The notes: generated from the letters alone by a model not told the origin. 64,000 nt of DNA from JAEZDR01 sp039811185 (GCA_039811185.1 JBDHYF010000002.1:338009-402008), one strand, 5' to 3'; positions 34,187 to 41,688 are shown, counted from the stretch's first letter. A program made the numbers and translations.

Positions 34187-34675
34187 CTAAAGTTTTGGAT
34201 ATTCGAAAAACCAAAACAGTTTCTCTATGTCTGCAAAATCGCTCCACAACTTAATGTCGCACTTCACCGCAAAAACACCGCAAGTGGGCATGTTATCAAG
34301 CTTTACGTTACACAGCCCGTTCACAAAATCGGTGATGCCCGGATTATGCGCAAACAGTGCCACCGTTTTGCAGTCGTTGCCGGCCGACGAGATAACTTCG
34401 TAAAAGCGCTCAGGCGCCGGATTGTATAGATTCGGCACAGTAAAGAAATTGCTTTTTTTTACGTTCAGTTCTTTGGCAAAAATTTCGGCCGTTGTCAATG
34501 CCCTTAGTGCAGGACTGGTGTAAATGCAGTCGATGTTCACTTCCTTTTTTTTGAGGCGCTTTGCCATTTTTGGCGCGTCTTCAAACCCCCGCTCATTTAA
34601 AGGGCGGTCAAAATCGCTTGTGGTAATGTTTTCCCAACTGCTTTTTGCGTGTCGTACAATCAATAGTTTTTTCAT
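34187..34675 (-). CDS. sixA: SixA-like phosphohistidine phosphatase
   Basis: Histidine phosphatase superfamily protein of 162 residues. The catalytic RHAKSSW at residues 8-14 (the RHG-type motif is RHA in SixA), a second Arg in YTSPALRALTTAEIF and a late His in ALFAHNPGITDF complete the active site. SixA removes phosphate from histidine-phosphotransfer proteins. There is no phosphotransferase system here, and the physiological substrate is open. It lies 29 bp upstream of the acyltransferase on the same strand. Confidence 0.88.
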   Translation of the reverse strand: MKKLLIVRHAKSSWENITTSDFDRPLNERGFEDAPKMAKRLKKKEVNIDCIYTSPALRALTTAEIFAKELNVKKSNFFTVPNLYNPAPERFYEVISSAGNDCKTVALFAHNPGITDFVNGLCNVKLDNMPTCGVFAVKCDIKLWSDFADIEKLFWFFEYPKL

Positions 34676-34684
34676 AATTAAAAA

Positions 34685-34700
34685 GCGGCTTTTCAGCCGC
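34685..34700 (-). terminator. Terminator upstream of sixA
   Basis: Stem GCGGC (34685-34689) / GCCGC (34696-34700) with a TTTTTAATT run on the minus strand, just after the small hypothetical gene and before sixA. Confidence 0.6.
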
Positions 34701-34705
34701 CTGTT

Positions 34706-35044
34706 TTACCTCTTGTTTAATCTTTCTTCGTCGTCAACCGGAATCTGTCTGATAAAATTGTCGTAGGCATCATTGTCGTGATTGGAGTATGCCCCGTAAG
34801 CATCAATGCTATAGCCAATCAGTCCGTCGTTGGCTTCTATCACATAAAGTGCAGTCATCTCCGACGGATCGGAATCGCCTTCAAACCGATAAATTTTAAT
34901 AATCTTTAGGTCCTGAGGCTGGTAAAATTTATTGTTACCTGCAGTGAATCCATTTTCGGAAATTTTGAATTCATTATCTTTTTTCTGAACCCTTAGCAAC
35001 TCAAGAATTTGCGATAAGGTGTTCATTTTTTGGGTGCTGTCCAT
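34706..35044 (-). CDS. Small conserved protein of unknown function
   Basis: Protein of 112 residues, soluble and acidic. It opens with TLSQILELLR and has the block YQPQDLKIIKIYRFEGDSDPSE followed by ALYVIEANDGLIGYSIDAYG (segments near residues 40-60 and 65-84). I recognise the FEGDSDP block from short Bacteroidota proteins that carry an unsupported database name, phosphoribosylpyrophosphate synthetase; nothing here resembles that enzyme. It sits between the sigma-54 regulator and sixA on the same strand, and 42 bases from the former. Confidence 0.75.
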   Translation of the reverse strand: MDSTQKMNTLSQILELLRVQKKDNEFKISENGFTAGNNKFYQPQDLKIIKIYRFEGDSDPSEMTALYVIEANDGLIGYSIDAYGAYSNHDNDAYDNFIRQIPVDDEERLNKR

Positions 35045-35086
35045 GCATTTGTTTTTGATGTAAATTCAAACAATATGCCTTTTTTA

Positions 35087-36502
35087 TTACAGCAGCAGTT
35101 CAAATGCTTTTAATTTGTTGTACAGCGTTTTTCTGTCGATGTTCAACAGCTCTGCCGCTTTCGTTTTATTAAAGTTTACTTTTTTAAGTGCGTCAACAAT
35201 GGTTTGGTATTCTGCCATATAAGCAACCGATTTCAGGTTTTTTGAGGTCGGCAAAACGCTGTCCATCGGCAAATTTTCCACTCCCACAGCGGGGTGCACG
35301 TCCATTTTCATCGCGTCGGCAGGAAACATCTTTTTTGTGATGGTGGGCCCGGTTGCAAGCAAAACAGCTTTTCTAATTACATTTCGGAGTTCGCGCAGAT
35401 TGCCCGGCCAGCTGTAATGCATAAAGATGTCCATCACGGCCTTATCGAATCCTTTTACGTCTTTATCAATCTCCTTATTCGTCATCTTTAAGAAGAAGTC
35501 AGCGAAAAGTGCAATATCCTCTTTTCGTTCTCTTAGCGGCGGAATGGAAATTGAAAACTCGTTGAAGCGATGATAAAGGTCTTCCCGGAAGTTTCCCTGT
35601 TGATAGGCCAACTGCAGGTCTTCATTCGAAGCCACGATGATCCTTACGTCCAAATCAATCTCCTTGGTACCGCCTACGCGTTTCACTTTGCGTTCCTGGA
35701 TTACCCGGAGCAGCGAGGCCTGAATATTATAGGAGAGATTGGAAACTTCATCTAGAAACAGGGTGCCGCCGTTCGCCAGTTCAAAGTGGCCGTCTTTATC
35801 GTTTATGGCTCCTGTGAAAGCGCCTTTTACGTAGCCGAAAAGTTCGCTCGCAGCCAGATCTTTGGAAAGTGTTCCGCAATCCATGGCAATAAAGGGTTTG
35901 TCGGCACGCTTGCTAAGCCGGTGAATCGTGCGCGCCATTACTTCTTTTCCGGTGCCGCTTTCGCCATACAGCATAACGCTGTAGTCGGTTGGAGCAACGA
36001 GGCTTATCTGGCGGTAGAGTTCTTTTGTTTGAGGCGCAACGCCCACAAGAAAATCGCCATTGCTGGTGAGGCGTTTATTGGCCGATGTAAAGGTTGTCTG
36101 CAACGATGCATGGCTGCCATTGGTTGCGCGGTTTGCATCGGATTTTTTTTCAAAGCTCTTTTCTATCAGGGCAATAATTTCGTCGGGCACTAATGGTTTA
36201 ACAATATAGTCGAAAGCCCCAAGCTTAATTACGTTTACTGCTGTCTTTACATCTTCGTATCCGGTAAAAATAATTACGTTGGCATGTGGATCGATGGTTT
36301 TAATTTCTTGTAATAGCTTACCGCCGTCCAGGTCGCCAAGGCGATAGTCGCTCATTACTAAATCGAAATTGCCTTCTTTAAATTTTCTTAATGCCTTTGC
36401 ACCGGAGTGCGCAAAATCTGTTTCATAGCCTCTTTTCGATAAAAGGTTTACCAGCAGGGAGCAGAGGTCGGTGTCGTCGTCAACAATCAATATTTTTTTC
36501 AT
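35087..36502 (-). CDS. NtrC-family sigma-54 response regulator
   Basis: Transcription activator of 471 residues. The receiver has the acidic pair, Asp52 in LVMSDYRLGD and Lys in YIVKP. The AAA+ domain has Walker A GESGTGKE, the sigma-54-binding GAFTGA loop (YVKGAFTGAIND) and Walker B GTLFLDE. A Fis-type helix-turn-helix closes it (NFNKTKAAELLNIDRKTLYNKL). No histidine kinase is next to it. The adjacent divergent genes for DUF2383 proteins are candidate targets, but I could not find a clear sigma-54 promoter in front of them. Confidence 0.95.
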   Translation of the reverse strand: MKKILIVDDDTDLCSLLVNLLSKRGYETDFAHSGAKALRKFKEGNFDLVMSDYRLGDLDGGKLLQEIKTIDPHANVIIFTGYEDVKTAVNVIKLGAFDYIVKPLVPDEIIALIEKSFEKKSDANRATNGSHASLQTTFTSANKRLTSNGDFLVGVAPQTKELYRQISLVAPTDYSVMLYGESGTGKEVMARTIHRLSKRADKPFIAMDCGTLSKDLAASELFGYVKGAFTGAINDKDGHFELANGGTLFLDEVSNLSYNIQASLLRVIQERKVKRVGGTKEIDLDVRIIVASNEDLQLAYQQGNFREDLYHRFNEFSISIPPLRERKEDIALFADFFLKMTNKEIDKDVKGFDKAVMDIFMHYSWPGNLRELRNVIRKAVLLATGPTITKKMFPADAMKMDVHPAVGVENLPMDSVLPTSKNLKSVAYMAEYQTIVDALKKVNFNKTKAAELLNIDRKTLYNKLKAFELLL

Positions 36503-36826
36503 CGGTTGGCTGATTTCAGGATTGAAGAATACTTAAAACCGGGCGTAATCCTTTGCGGCGTACAAGGCTGTAGCAAATAATCTGCCTGCAATCGCTGAAA
36601 ACGAATATAAATGAATGAAGACAAACGGGCAAATGTTTTTACGGTTTGGGGACGCGCATGCCTACAGCGATTGAGCGAAATACCAAATGGTCATTTCAGC
36701 TTAGTTTGTTGCCAGATTTGAGTTTGCCGGCGGGAGACGGGCATAAACGCAGTAAGATTTGCCAACAGGCTGTAACGCTTGCTATTACTGATTTTGCGCT
36801 TTTGTGAATGTGGTATTAATATTGGT
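36503..36826. other. Divergent intergenic region, sigma-54 regulator / DUF2383
   Basis: About 320 bases that must hold both promoters. I looked for GG-N10-GC and found only near misses with an 11-base spacing. There are frequent TTTGCC/GGCAAA-like blocks (for example near 36630, 36718 and 36757), of unknown meaning. The only frame of note is 36 codons (from 36612) and looks non-coding. Confidence 0.4.
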
Positions 36827-37312
36827 ATGAATAATAAAATGATTGCCATGACTCCCCACGTGTTTAGCCCCGCGCAAAAAATTAAGAATCATTATCTCGC
36901 GCAAAAGCTCAATTTTTTGTTGAACATTTTGCGCGAAAGCCAAACCGGTTATGAAGAAATATCATCCGGGGTAAATGATAAGAACATCCAGAAAGCCATT
37001 GTTGGCCTTGCTATGGAATGCAGCCAGTACGTTCGTGAGCTATCCTCGCAAATTTCAAGTTTAGGTTCGGAACCAAAAAACGATGGGGTTGCCGATCAGG
37101 CTTATCCGTGGTATTCCACCGCATCACAAAACTGCGGCGAAGTATTGAACGTTTGCGGCAAGCGGGAGAGCCTTATTGTGAAGGCTTATCGTGAAGTATT
37201 GAACGATCCGTCGTTGAACCAGCATTTAAGAGCAAGAATCACCTACCAGCTTAACGGCATTTTGTATGCGTTCGTTCGGGTGAAACTCCTTAACAGCGCT
37301 ACACGACATTAA
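36827..37312 (+). CDS. DUF2383 (PA2169-type) four-helix-bundle protein
   Basis: Protein of 161 residues. An amphipathic first helix (about 22-40, KLNFLLNILRESQTGYEEIS) is typical of DUF2383, which belongs to the ferritin-like group: helices at about 22-40, 45-70, 90-115 and 125-155. Glu residues at helix positions could bind metal, but the second Glu pair is less clear than in the neighbour. I start at 36827 because the upstream ATG (36779) adds an unrelated hydrophobic stretch. It is followed by a second member of the family on the same strand. Confidence 0.8.
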   Translation: MNNKMIAMTPHVFSPAQKIKNHYLAQKLNFLLNILRESQTGYEEISSGVNDKNIQKAIVGLAMECSQYVRELSSQISSLGSEPKNDGVADQAYPWYSTASQNCGEVLNVCGKRESLIVKAYREVLNDPSLNQHLRARITYQLNGILYAFVRVKLLNSATRH

Positions 37313-37384
37313 TGCAAGGGGCTGTTTTCAGCAAACGTCAGGCATAGTAATTGAATAAAACAGAGAAATTAAAAATGAATACCT

Positions 37385-37834
37385 ATGAGTGCAGAACAAA
37401 AAATCAGTACCGGAATTGAAGAGCTAATAATCATTAACAACGACCGCTATCATGGCTACAAGAAAGCCGCCGATGAAACGGACGACGCTGCGTTAAAGGA
37501 GTTGTTCACAAAATACAGCATGCAAAGCCACCAGTGGGGAACGGACTTAAGGAAGTATTATTCTCATGTTGATACGCCCAACCGCGACGAAACTAAATTG
37601 TCCGGAAAGTTTTATCGTGTTTGGATGGATATTAAAGCCGCGCTAACCGGAAACGACCGTAAAGCTATTTTATCGTCCTGCGAGTATGGCGAGGACATTG
37701 CTAAGAAAACCTATTCAGAAGTATTGAAAGATACCGACAGCTTAAATTCAGAAGCCATGGCAGTTATCCGCGAGCAGCAGGCAGAACAATCGAAAGCACA
37801 CGATTACATTAAACAGTTGAGAGACTCGGCATAG
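37385..37834 (+). CDS. DUF2383 (PA2169-type) four-helix-bundle protein
   Basis: Protein of 149 residues and a closer match to the family than the gene before it: IEELIIINNDRYHGYKKAADE in helix 1 (about residues 11-31), ELFTKYSMQSHQWGTDLRK in helix 2, GKFYRVWMDIKAALTGNDRKAILSSCEYGED, and a final helix with EQQAEQSKAHDYIKQLRD. The GxFxRxWMDIKxALTGND block is diagnostic. These proteins accumulate under stress in several bacteria; function unknown. It is followed by a clear terminator. Confidence 0.9.
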   Translation: MSAEQKISTGIEELIIINNDRYHGYKKAADETDDAALKELFTKYSMQSHQWGTDLRKYYSHVDTPNRDETKLSGKFYRVWMDIKAALTGNDRKAILSSCEYGEDIAKKTYSEVLKDTDSLNSEAMAVIREQQAEQSKAHDYIKQLRDSA

Positions 37835-37858
37835 GTGTCGACTCAGCATTTTTTGGAG

Positions 37859-37890
37859 AGAGATGGGGTAAATGACTTCATCTCTTTTTT
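37859..37890 (+). terminator. Terminator after DUF2383 genes
   Basis: Stem AGAGATG (37859-37865) / CATCTCT (37879-37885) followed by a T run. It abuts the stop codon of the minus-strand oxidoreductase gene. Confidence 0.75.
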
Positions 37891-39134
37891 TATGCAACAG
37901 CAAGGCCGGATGCATCGGTTTCTTTGTTGATTGACTTTCTTGTAAGACTAAAAACCTCGGCGTCGCGGTTGTGATAACCCATTATTGCATCGCGAAACAT
38001 TTCGGCCGCAATGATGGAGTAGGCGTTCCCTGCTAGGCCAAGGCCGAGGTTGAAGAAAATGTTTGGAAATTCTTCAACCGTTCCAATGCCGGGAATGCCG
38101 TCGGGCAAACTGTAGTAGTTTGCGTACCATTGAAAAGCGGTTTTCATGTTTGATGATGGCGCGCTGATGAGCTGCTCAAAATCGGATTTCAGTTCTGTGC
38201 AGCATTTTCGCAGCCTGTTTCCATCTGGTTTTTCATGATGGATTCTTCCGTTGAGGTTGAGGCGTTGTCCTTCGGAAAAGAAGGCGTTTAGGAATGGTTT
38301 TTCAAAGCTCCGGAGGATAGCTTTATTGTCGGCGGCCGGCAGCGCGGCGCATCCTTCCTCCGAAATTATATTGTAGTTGATGTGCCGGGCAGCTTTTATA
38401 TTCTGAAGTTTTTCGGCGGCTGCTGTTTCGGAGGCGAAGATGACTTTGCCGGCAAAAATTCGGGGGCCGTTTTCTGTTTCAACCACAATTTCGTCGCCCT
38501 CCCGGTGAAAGGTGATGGCATTTGTGTTGGTATACACTTCGAGGCCTTTGGTTGACGAATATTGAAACAAGTGATGAGTGAATTTATACAGATCGCAGAT
38601 AAGGCCGTTGGGGAGCAGGATGCCGCCGATTGTTGATAATCCGTAGTCGGTTTGCAGTTCGTCAGCAGAAAGAAATTCGGGCAGCAAACCGGCTTTCTTG
38701 TACAATTCGAATTCGGCATTCAGGAAGGCTGCGTTTTCGGGCTTGCAGCAATGCGAAACGGTATTGCATTTTTGAAAGTCTTTAAATTTTGTTTTCTGCA
38801 TTATTTCCTTCAGGTCTTCGATGGCGTCGGAACAGAGCCGGAACACACGGGCGGCACCCCGGAAACCTAAGGTGTCGGCGAGTTCGTTCAGCGAAACGTA
38901 GGGTGTTGCGGAGATAAAGGCAGGGGTGTAGCAGGTGTTTCCTAATCCGATTTGATGTTTTTCTACTACAATACAATCAATTTTTGCTGCGGTTAGTAAA
39001 TAGCTTATCAGCGCACCGCTAAATCCGCCGCCCACTACCAACACTTCTGTGGTAATATCTTTTGTAAGCCGGGGATAGGAAGACAGCAGTCCATTCCTGA
39101 TTAAGCTAAAAGGGTATCCGTTTTTTACATCCAT
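37890..39134 (-). CDS. FAD-dependent oxidoreductase, DAO family
   Basis: Protein of 414 residues of the glycine/D-amino-acid oxidase group. The FAD-binding GGGFSG (about residues 34-39) sits in VLVVGGGFSGALISYLLT, followed by VVEKHQIGLGNT. The C-terminal closing motif IPGIGTVEEFPNIFFNLGLGLAGNAYSI (about 352-380) resembles the family's FAD pocket. Related proteins act on amino acids or as electron-transfer partners; substrate is unknown. It ends in Ala-Val-Ala. It is flanked by terminators, so it is transcribed alone, within the stress-protein group. Confidence 0.88.
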   Translation of the reverse strand: MDVKNGYPFSLIRNGLLSSYPRLTKDITTEVLVVGGGFSGALISYLLTAAKIDCIVVEKHQIGLGNTCYTPAFISATPYVSLNELADTLGFRGAARVFRLCSDAIEDLKEIMQKTKFKDFQKCNTVSHCCKPENAAFLNAEFELYKKAGLLPEFLSADELQTDYGLSTIGGILLPNGLICDLYKFTHHLFQYSSTKGLEVYTNTNAITFHREGDEIVVETENGPRIFAGKVIFASETAAAEKLQNIKAARHINYNIISEEGCAALPAADNKAILRSFEKPFLNAFFSEGQRLNLNGRIHHEKPDGNRLRKCCTELKSDFEQLISAPSSNMKTAFQWYANYYSLPDGIPGIGTVEEFPNIFFNLGLGLAGNAYSIIAAEMFRDAIMGYHNRDAEVFSLTRKSINKETDASGLAVA

Positions 39135-39151
39135 ACAACCAATTTAAAAAA

Positions 39152-39176
39152 GCAGGTTACTAAAATAGCAACCTGC
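39152..39176 (-). terminator. Terminator after the DUF4142 gene
   Basis: Stem GCAGGTT (39152-39158) / AACCTGC (39170-39176) with a run of six T on the minus strand. It separates the DUF4142 gene from the oxidoreductase. Confidence 0.8.
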
Positions 39177-39211
39177 CTTCATCATAAAACAACAACCACT
39201 AGTTATTTCAG

Positions 39212-39796
39212 TTATTTCAGACCGTCTCTAATTTGTTTGGCCTTTTGCAGGTGTGCTTCAATGGTAGGGAGGCCGTCCTGAAAAAGTTTGCGAATATCTT
39301 CATCTTTCGCATTGTTGATAGCCCTTTTAAAAAGGTCGACGGTTTTCTCGTGGTCGCTGATCATCATATCCATGTAGTCTTTTTCAAAGTCTGAGCCTTT
39401 TTTATCATTGTTCTTCATTTCTTCCAACTGATTCTGCGGCAGTTCGGCCGGAACAGTGATGTTCTTTTCTTTTGCCAGAGTATTTATTTTTTCATTGAAT
39501 GCCACGTGGTCTTTTACCATCATGGAGGCAAAGCCTTTTACCTCTTTATTTTGTGCCCGGCTTACGGCAATGTTACTCGTGCCCGATTCTTTAAGGCCGC
39601 CGCGTGCCGCTTCAATCAGGAAGTCGCCGTCGGCCGTCATGGCGCTGTTCATGTTATCGGTTTGGGCCGCAGCAGTGTTATCGATATTACTTGTTGTAAC
39701 TGGATCTTCCGATGCGTTATTCATATCGTTATTGCCGCAGGCGGCAAACAAGGTAACAGCAAACGCACATGCTATTGTGGAGATGTATTTTTTCAT
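39212..39796 (-). CDS. DUF4142 lipoprotein
   Basis: Predicted lipoprotein (LFAAC, Cys20) of 194 residues. After an Asn/Thr-rich linker, the DUF4142 domain (about 60-190) shows its typical blocks: FLIEAARGGLKESGTSNIA, VKGFASMMVKDHVAFNEKINTLA and FEKDYMDMMISDHEKTVDLFKRA, with His and Glu residues in ferritin-like positions. Members are periplasmic and stress-linked. I chose ATG 39796 because it gives a proper signal. It starts ten bases after the stop of the YciE-like gene, so the two probably form one transcript. Confidence 0.9.
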   Translation of the reverse strand: MKKYISTIACAFAVTLFAACGNNDMNNASEDPVTTSNIDNTAAAQTDNMNSAMTADGDFLIEAARGGLKESGTSNIAVSRAQNKEVKGFASMMVKDHVAFNEKINTLAKEKNITVPAELPQNQLEEMKNNDKKGSDFEKDYMDMMISDHEKTVDLFKRAINNAKDEDIRKLFQDGLPTIEAHLQKAKQIRDGLK

Positions 39797-39806
39797 GGTG
39801 GTAATT

Positions 39807-40520
39807 TTATTCTGATTCTTCAATTGCTTCGGCATTGATGCATTCTTCGGCTATCGATGTAAGCAGTTCATCGGTTTGTTTTTCTTCTTCCAGTATTTCG
39901 CCAAGCAGGTTGCCCAGATCTTGGAGGCCCATGCTGTTGGCGATAGTGGCAAGTGTGCCATAAGTGGCAATTTCGTAATGCTCGGCCTTTTGTGCGCCAA
40001 GAATGAGCGCTGCATCGCGGGTATTCGTATCGTCTTTTGTTTCTTCAATAAGTTCCTTTACTTCCTCAATTAATCCGGCCATGGCGTCGCATTTTTTCGC
40101 CTGAGGCTTCAGTCCGAGCATACCGAATGCTTCTTCAACCCTTTGGATATGCACCTCGGTGATGGACTGATGATCAGTGAACGCCTCTTTGAGCTGTTGT
40201 GAGGTAGCTTCTTTAATCATTGTTTTTAGGGCTTTGTGTTGATTTTTTTCTGCCCAGTAAATATCTTTCAGTGAGTCTACCATCAGTTTCATCATCAGGC
40301 TTTCCGGTTGTTTCTGGCGTGCGGAGGATTTGGAGGAGGAGTATTTTTTTGCGGTGGATGAAGAGCTTGTTGATGCGCCTCTTTTTGCTTGTGTGTGGGA
40401 AGATTTTTTGGCTGTTGAGGCCGCGCGGCCGGTGTTTGATTTTTTGGAAGATGATGAGCCGCTGCCTTTCGTTGAAGAGGAAGCTGATCCGCGGCCTTTT
40501 GTTGCGTTTTTCGTTGCCAT
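39807..40520 (-). CDS. YciE/YciF-family ferritin-like protein with Ser/Lys-rich tail
   Basis: Protein of 237 residues with two parts. Residues 1-75 are low-complexity, rich in Ser, Lys, Ala and Thr (for example SSSTKGSGSSSSKKSN), predicted disordered and strongly basic, like a histone-H1 tail. Residues 78-235 form the DUF892 ferritin-like domain, with metal-ligand candidates in YWAEKNQ, DHQSITEVH, AQKAEHYEIATYG and EILEEEKQTDELL. The tail suggests DNA binding, in the way Dps protects DNA; this is inference. The start is at MATKNATKG. Four-helix proteins of other families lie within 3.7 kb. Confidence 0.85.
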   Translation of the reverse strand: MATKNATKGRGSASSSTKGSGSSSSKKSNTGRAASTAKKSSHTQAKRGASTSSSSTAKKYSSSKSSARQKQPESLMMKLMVDSLKDIYWAEKNQHKALKTMIKEATSQQLKEAFTDHQSITEVHIQRVEEAFGMLGLKPQAKKCDAMAGLIEEVKELIEETKDDTNTRDAALILGAQKAEHYEIATYGTLATIANSMGLQDLGNLLGEILEEEKQTDELLTSIAEECINAEAIEESE

Positions 40521-40636
40521 ACTTGTTAGGTTTTAAAGCTGCAACAAGAAAGAAATATGCCAAAAGGAAATGAGGCGAGCTTAGAAGCAGTGGCAATGCG
40601 GTTTTGAGGAGAGCGATAAGATTTGAAATTGAAATT

Positions 40637-40665
40637 TTGTTTTTGTGCGGGCGGTGTTATTTTTG
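40637..40665 (+). promoter_or_regulatory. Promoter of tRNA-Arg
   Basis: TTG (40637-40639), an 18-base spacer, then TATTTTTG (40658-40665), ending seven bases before the first tRNA base. Same boxes and spacing as the sucD promoter. Confidence 0.7.
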
Positions 40666-40671
40666 CGCCCC

Positions 40672-40743
40672 GGCCCCGTAGTTCAACGGATAGAATAGGA
40701 GTTTCCTAAACTCTAGATAGCAGTTCGATTCTGCTCGGGGCTA
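40672..40743 (+). tRNA. tRNA-Arg (anticodon CCT)
   Basis: A full cloverleaf folds by eye: acceptor GGCCCCG (40672-40678) with CGGGGCT (40736-40742), one G-T pair; D stem GTTC/GAAT; anticodon stem GGAGT/ACTCT around loop TTCCTAA with anticodon CCT (40705-40707); variable loop AGAT; T stem AGCAG/CTGCT with loop TTCGATT; discriminator A743. The gene is followed by CTA, so CCA is not encoded. It lies directly beside the degraded restriction locus and could be an integration hot spot. Confidence 0.93.
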
Positions 40744-40769
40744 CTAAATGCCAGGGCTGCTAGTTATTC

Positions 40770-40784
40770 GACCCCGATGGGGTC
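40770..40784. repeat. REP-like hairpin, GACCCC/GGGGTC
   Basis: GACCCC-GAT-GGGGTC forms a 6-bp stem with a three-base loop. It differs only in the loop from the outer hairpins of the two 167-bp repeats (AGA loop), and overlaps the stop codon of the hsdS remnant. Confidence 0.65.
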
Positions 40785-40923
40785 ATACATTTTGTTTCAT
40801 TTTCAACTCTCCTCTAAACGCCTTTTTGCTTAAGCTGCCATATAAATTCTCCAACTCCTGCAAGCTTTGTTGGTATTGGGTTTTGAGGGTTTCTATTTTT
40901 TCTACGATTTGGGCAAATTGGGT
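40783..40923 (-). pseudogene. hsdS: Type I restriction specificity subunit HsdS, 3' remnant
   Basis: A 46-codon minus-strand frame reads TQFAQIVEKIETLKTQYQQS, then LQELENLYGSLSKKAFRGEL and a short tail to a TGA. This is the well known C-terminal coiled coil and end of HsdS proteins, which hold the DNA-recognition subunit against HsdM. A stop stands one codon upstream of it, and everything ahead of it is replaced by the 167-bp repeat beginning at 40935. It is therefore a dead tail fragment of what was once an hsdRMS-type locus. Confidence 0.75.
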
Positions 40924-40933
40924 TTAGGTTGTT

Positions 40934-41008
40934 GGACATAATAAGACTCTCTCTGTTCTTCACAGCAAATACAACCTGAATGTATATTTGGGAATAACTA
41001 TTTGCCAT
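40934..41008 (-). pseudogene. tnpA 5' fragment in repeat copy A
   Basis: Codes for the first 25 residues of the neighbouring transposase (MANSYSQIYIQVVFAVKNRE, SLIMS) and then runs into unrelated sequence at the hsdS junction. It is a truncated second copy. Confidence 0.8.
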
Positions 41009-41101
41009 TGTGTTCAAATGGTTTAAATTCTTGGACTCCAAAGGAGTCCATAGGTTTGTAGCTTGATTCCAAGCTACAAACCTGCGACCCCAGAGGGGTC
41101 G
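40935..41101. repeat. Direct repeat copy A with three hairpins
   Basis: A 167-bp stretch that matches 41492-41658 with only three differences (one in the coding part, two in a hairpin loop). It contains three hairpins: TGGACTCC/GGAGTCCA (41032-41050), a 14-bp stem AGGTTTGTAGCTTG/CAAGCTACAAACCT (41052-41083) and CGACCCC/GGGGTCG (41085-41101). It also carries the start of a transposase gene, broken off at its end. Confidence 0.85.
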
Positions 41102-41103
41102 TA

Positions 41104-41565
41104 CTATTCCAACCATTCAAACAAATATTTTTCATTGTATTCAATTTCATATTTCTTCAAAAAATCCATGTGTTCTTCTTTGAACGTTTTCTTTTTATGG
41201 TGTTCCTTTTGGTTCAGAACATATTTTACAACGGTATCTATTTGAGAATGGCTGTATGAAAAAGCACCAAACCCTTCCTGCCAATAAAATTTCTCAGGTG
41301 TTAGTTTGTTTTCATTAATCCACTCGTTGCTTGCTTTTTTTACTTCACGTATTAAATCAGACAGGCAACAATCAGGCTTCATTCCTAAAAAAATATGCAC
41401 ATGGTCAGGCATACCATTAATAGCAAGTAGCTTTTGCCCTTTATTTTGAATGATTCCTGTGATGTATTGATATAGTCTTTCTTCCCAATCAGACATAATA
41501 AGACTCTCTCTGTTCTTCACAGCAAATACAACCTGAATGTATATTTGAGAATAACTATTTGCCAT
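41104..41565 (-). CDS. tnpA: RAYT / IS200-like Y1 transposase
   Basis: Single-strand transposase of 153 residues of the IS200/IS605 TnpA and REP-associated (RAYT) family. The HUH metal-binding motif is His55-x-His57 in GMPDHVHIFLG, and the likely nucleophile is Tyr115 in VVKYVLNQKEHH. An upstream in-frame start would extend it into the hairpin region; ATG 41565 fits homologues. The gene is complete. It is bordered on its 5' side by repeat copy B and on its 3' side, two bases after the stop, by the outer hairpin of copy A. No tnpB is present. This arrangement suggests a RAYT mobilising its REP-like hairpins. Confidence 0.88.
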   Translation of the reverse strand: MANSYSQIYIQVVFAVKNRESLIMSDWEERLYQYITGIIQNKGQKLLAINGMPDHVHIFLGMKPDCCLSDLIREVKKASNEWINENKLTPEKFYWQEGFGAFSYSHSQIDTVVKYVLNQKEHHKKKTFKEEHMDFLKKYEIEYNEKYLFEWLE

Positions 41566-41658
41566 TGTGTTCAAATGGTTTAAATTCTTGGACTCCAAAG
41601 GAGTCCATAGGTTTGTAGCTTGGTTGCAAGCTACAAACCTGCGACCCCAGAGGGGTCG
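41492..41658. repeat. Direct repeat copy B with three hairpins
   Basis: The second copy of the 167-bp repeat, covering the first 25 codons of tnpA and its upstream region. Hairpins are TGGACTCC/GGAGTCCA (41589-41607), AGGTTTGTAGCTTG/CAAGCTACAAACCT (41609-41640) with loop GTTG where copy A has ATTC, and CGACCCC/GGGGTCG (41642-41658). Stems are conserved and loops vary. Confidence 0.85.
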
Positions 41659-41688
41659 AACTTATATACCGCATTCTTTTTTTCAAAA

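Noticed and set aside
36612..36722. 36-codon frame starting ATGAATGAAGAC
   Set aside because: No hydrophobic, charged or family pattern; no coupling to neighbours.
36503..36826. Possible sigma-54 promoters upstream of the DUF2383 genes
   Set aside because: Candidate GG and GC elements are spaced by 11 rather than 10 bases.
40734..40762. Imperfect repeat of the tRNA-Arg 3' end (GGGGCTACTA against AGGGCTGCTA)
   Set aside because: Eight of ten matches over so short a stretch is weak for an att site; no integrase gene is near.
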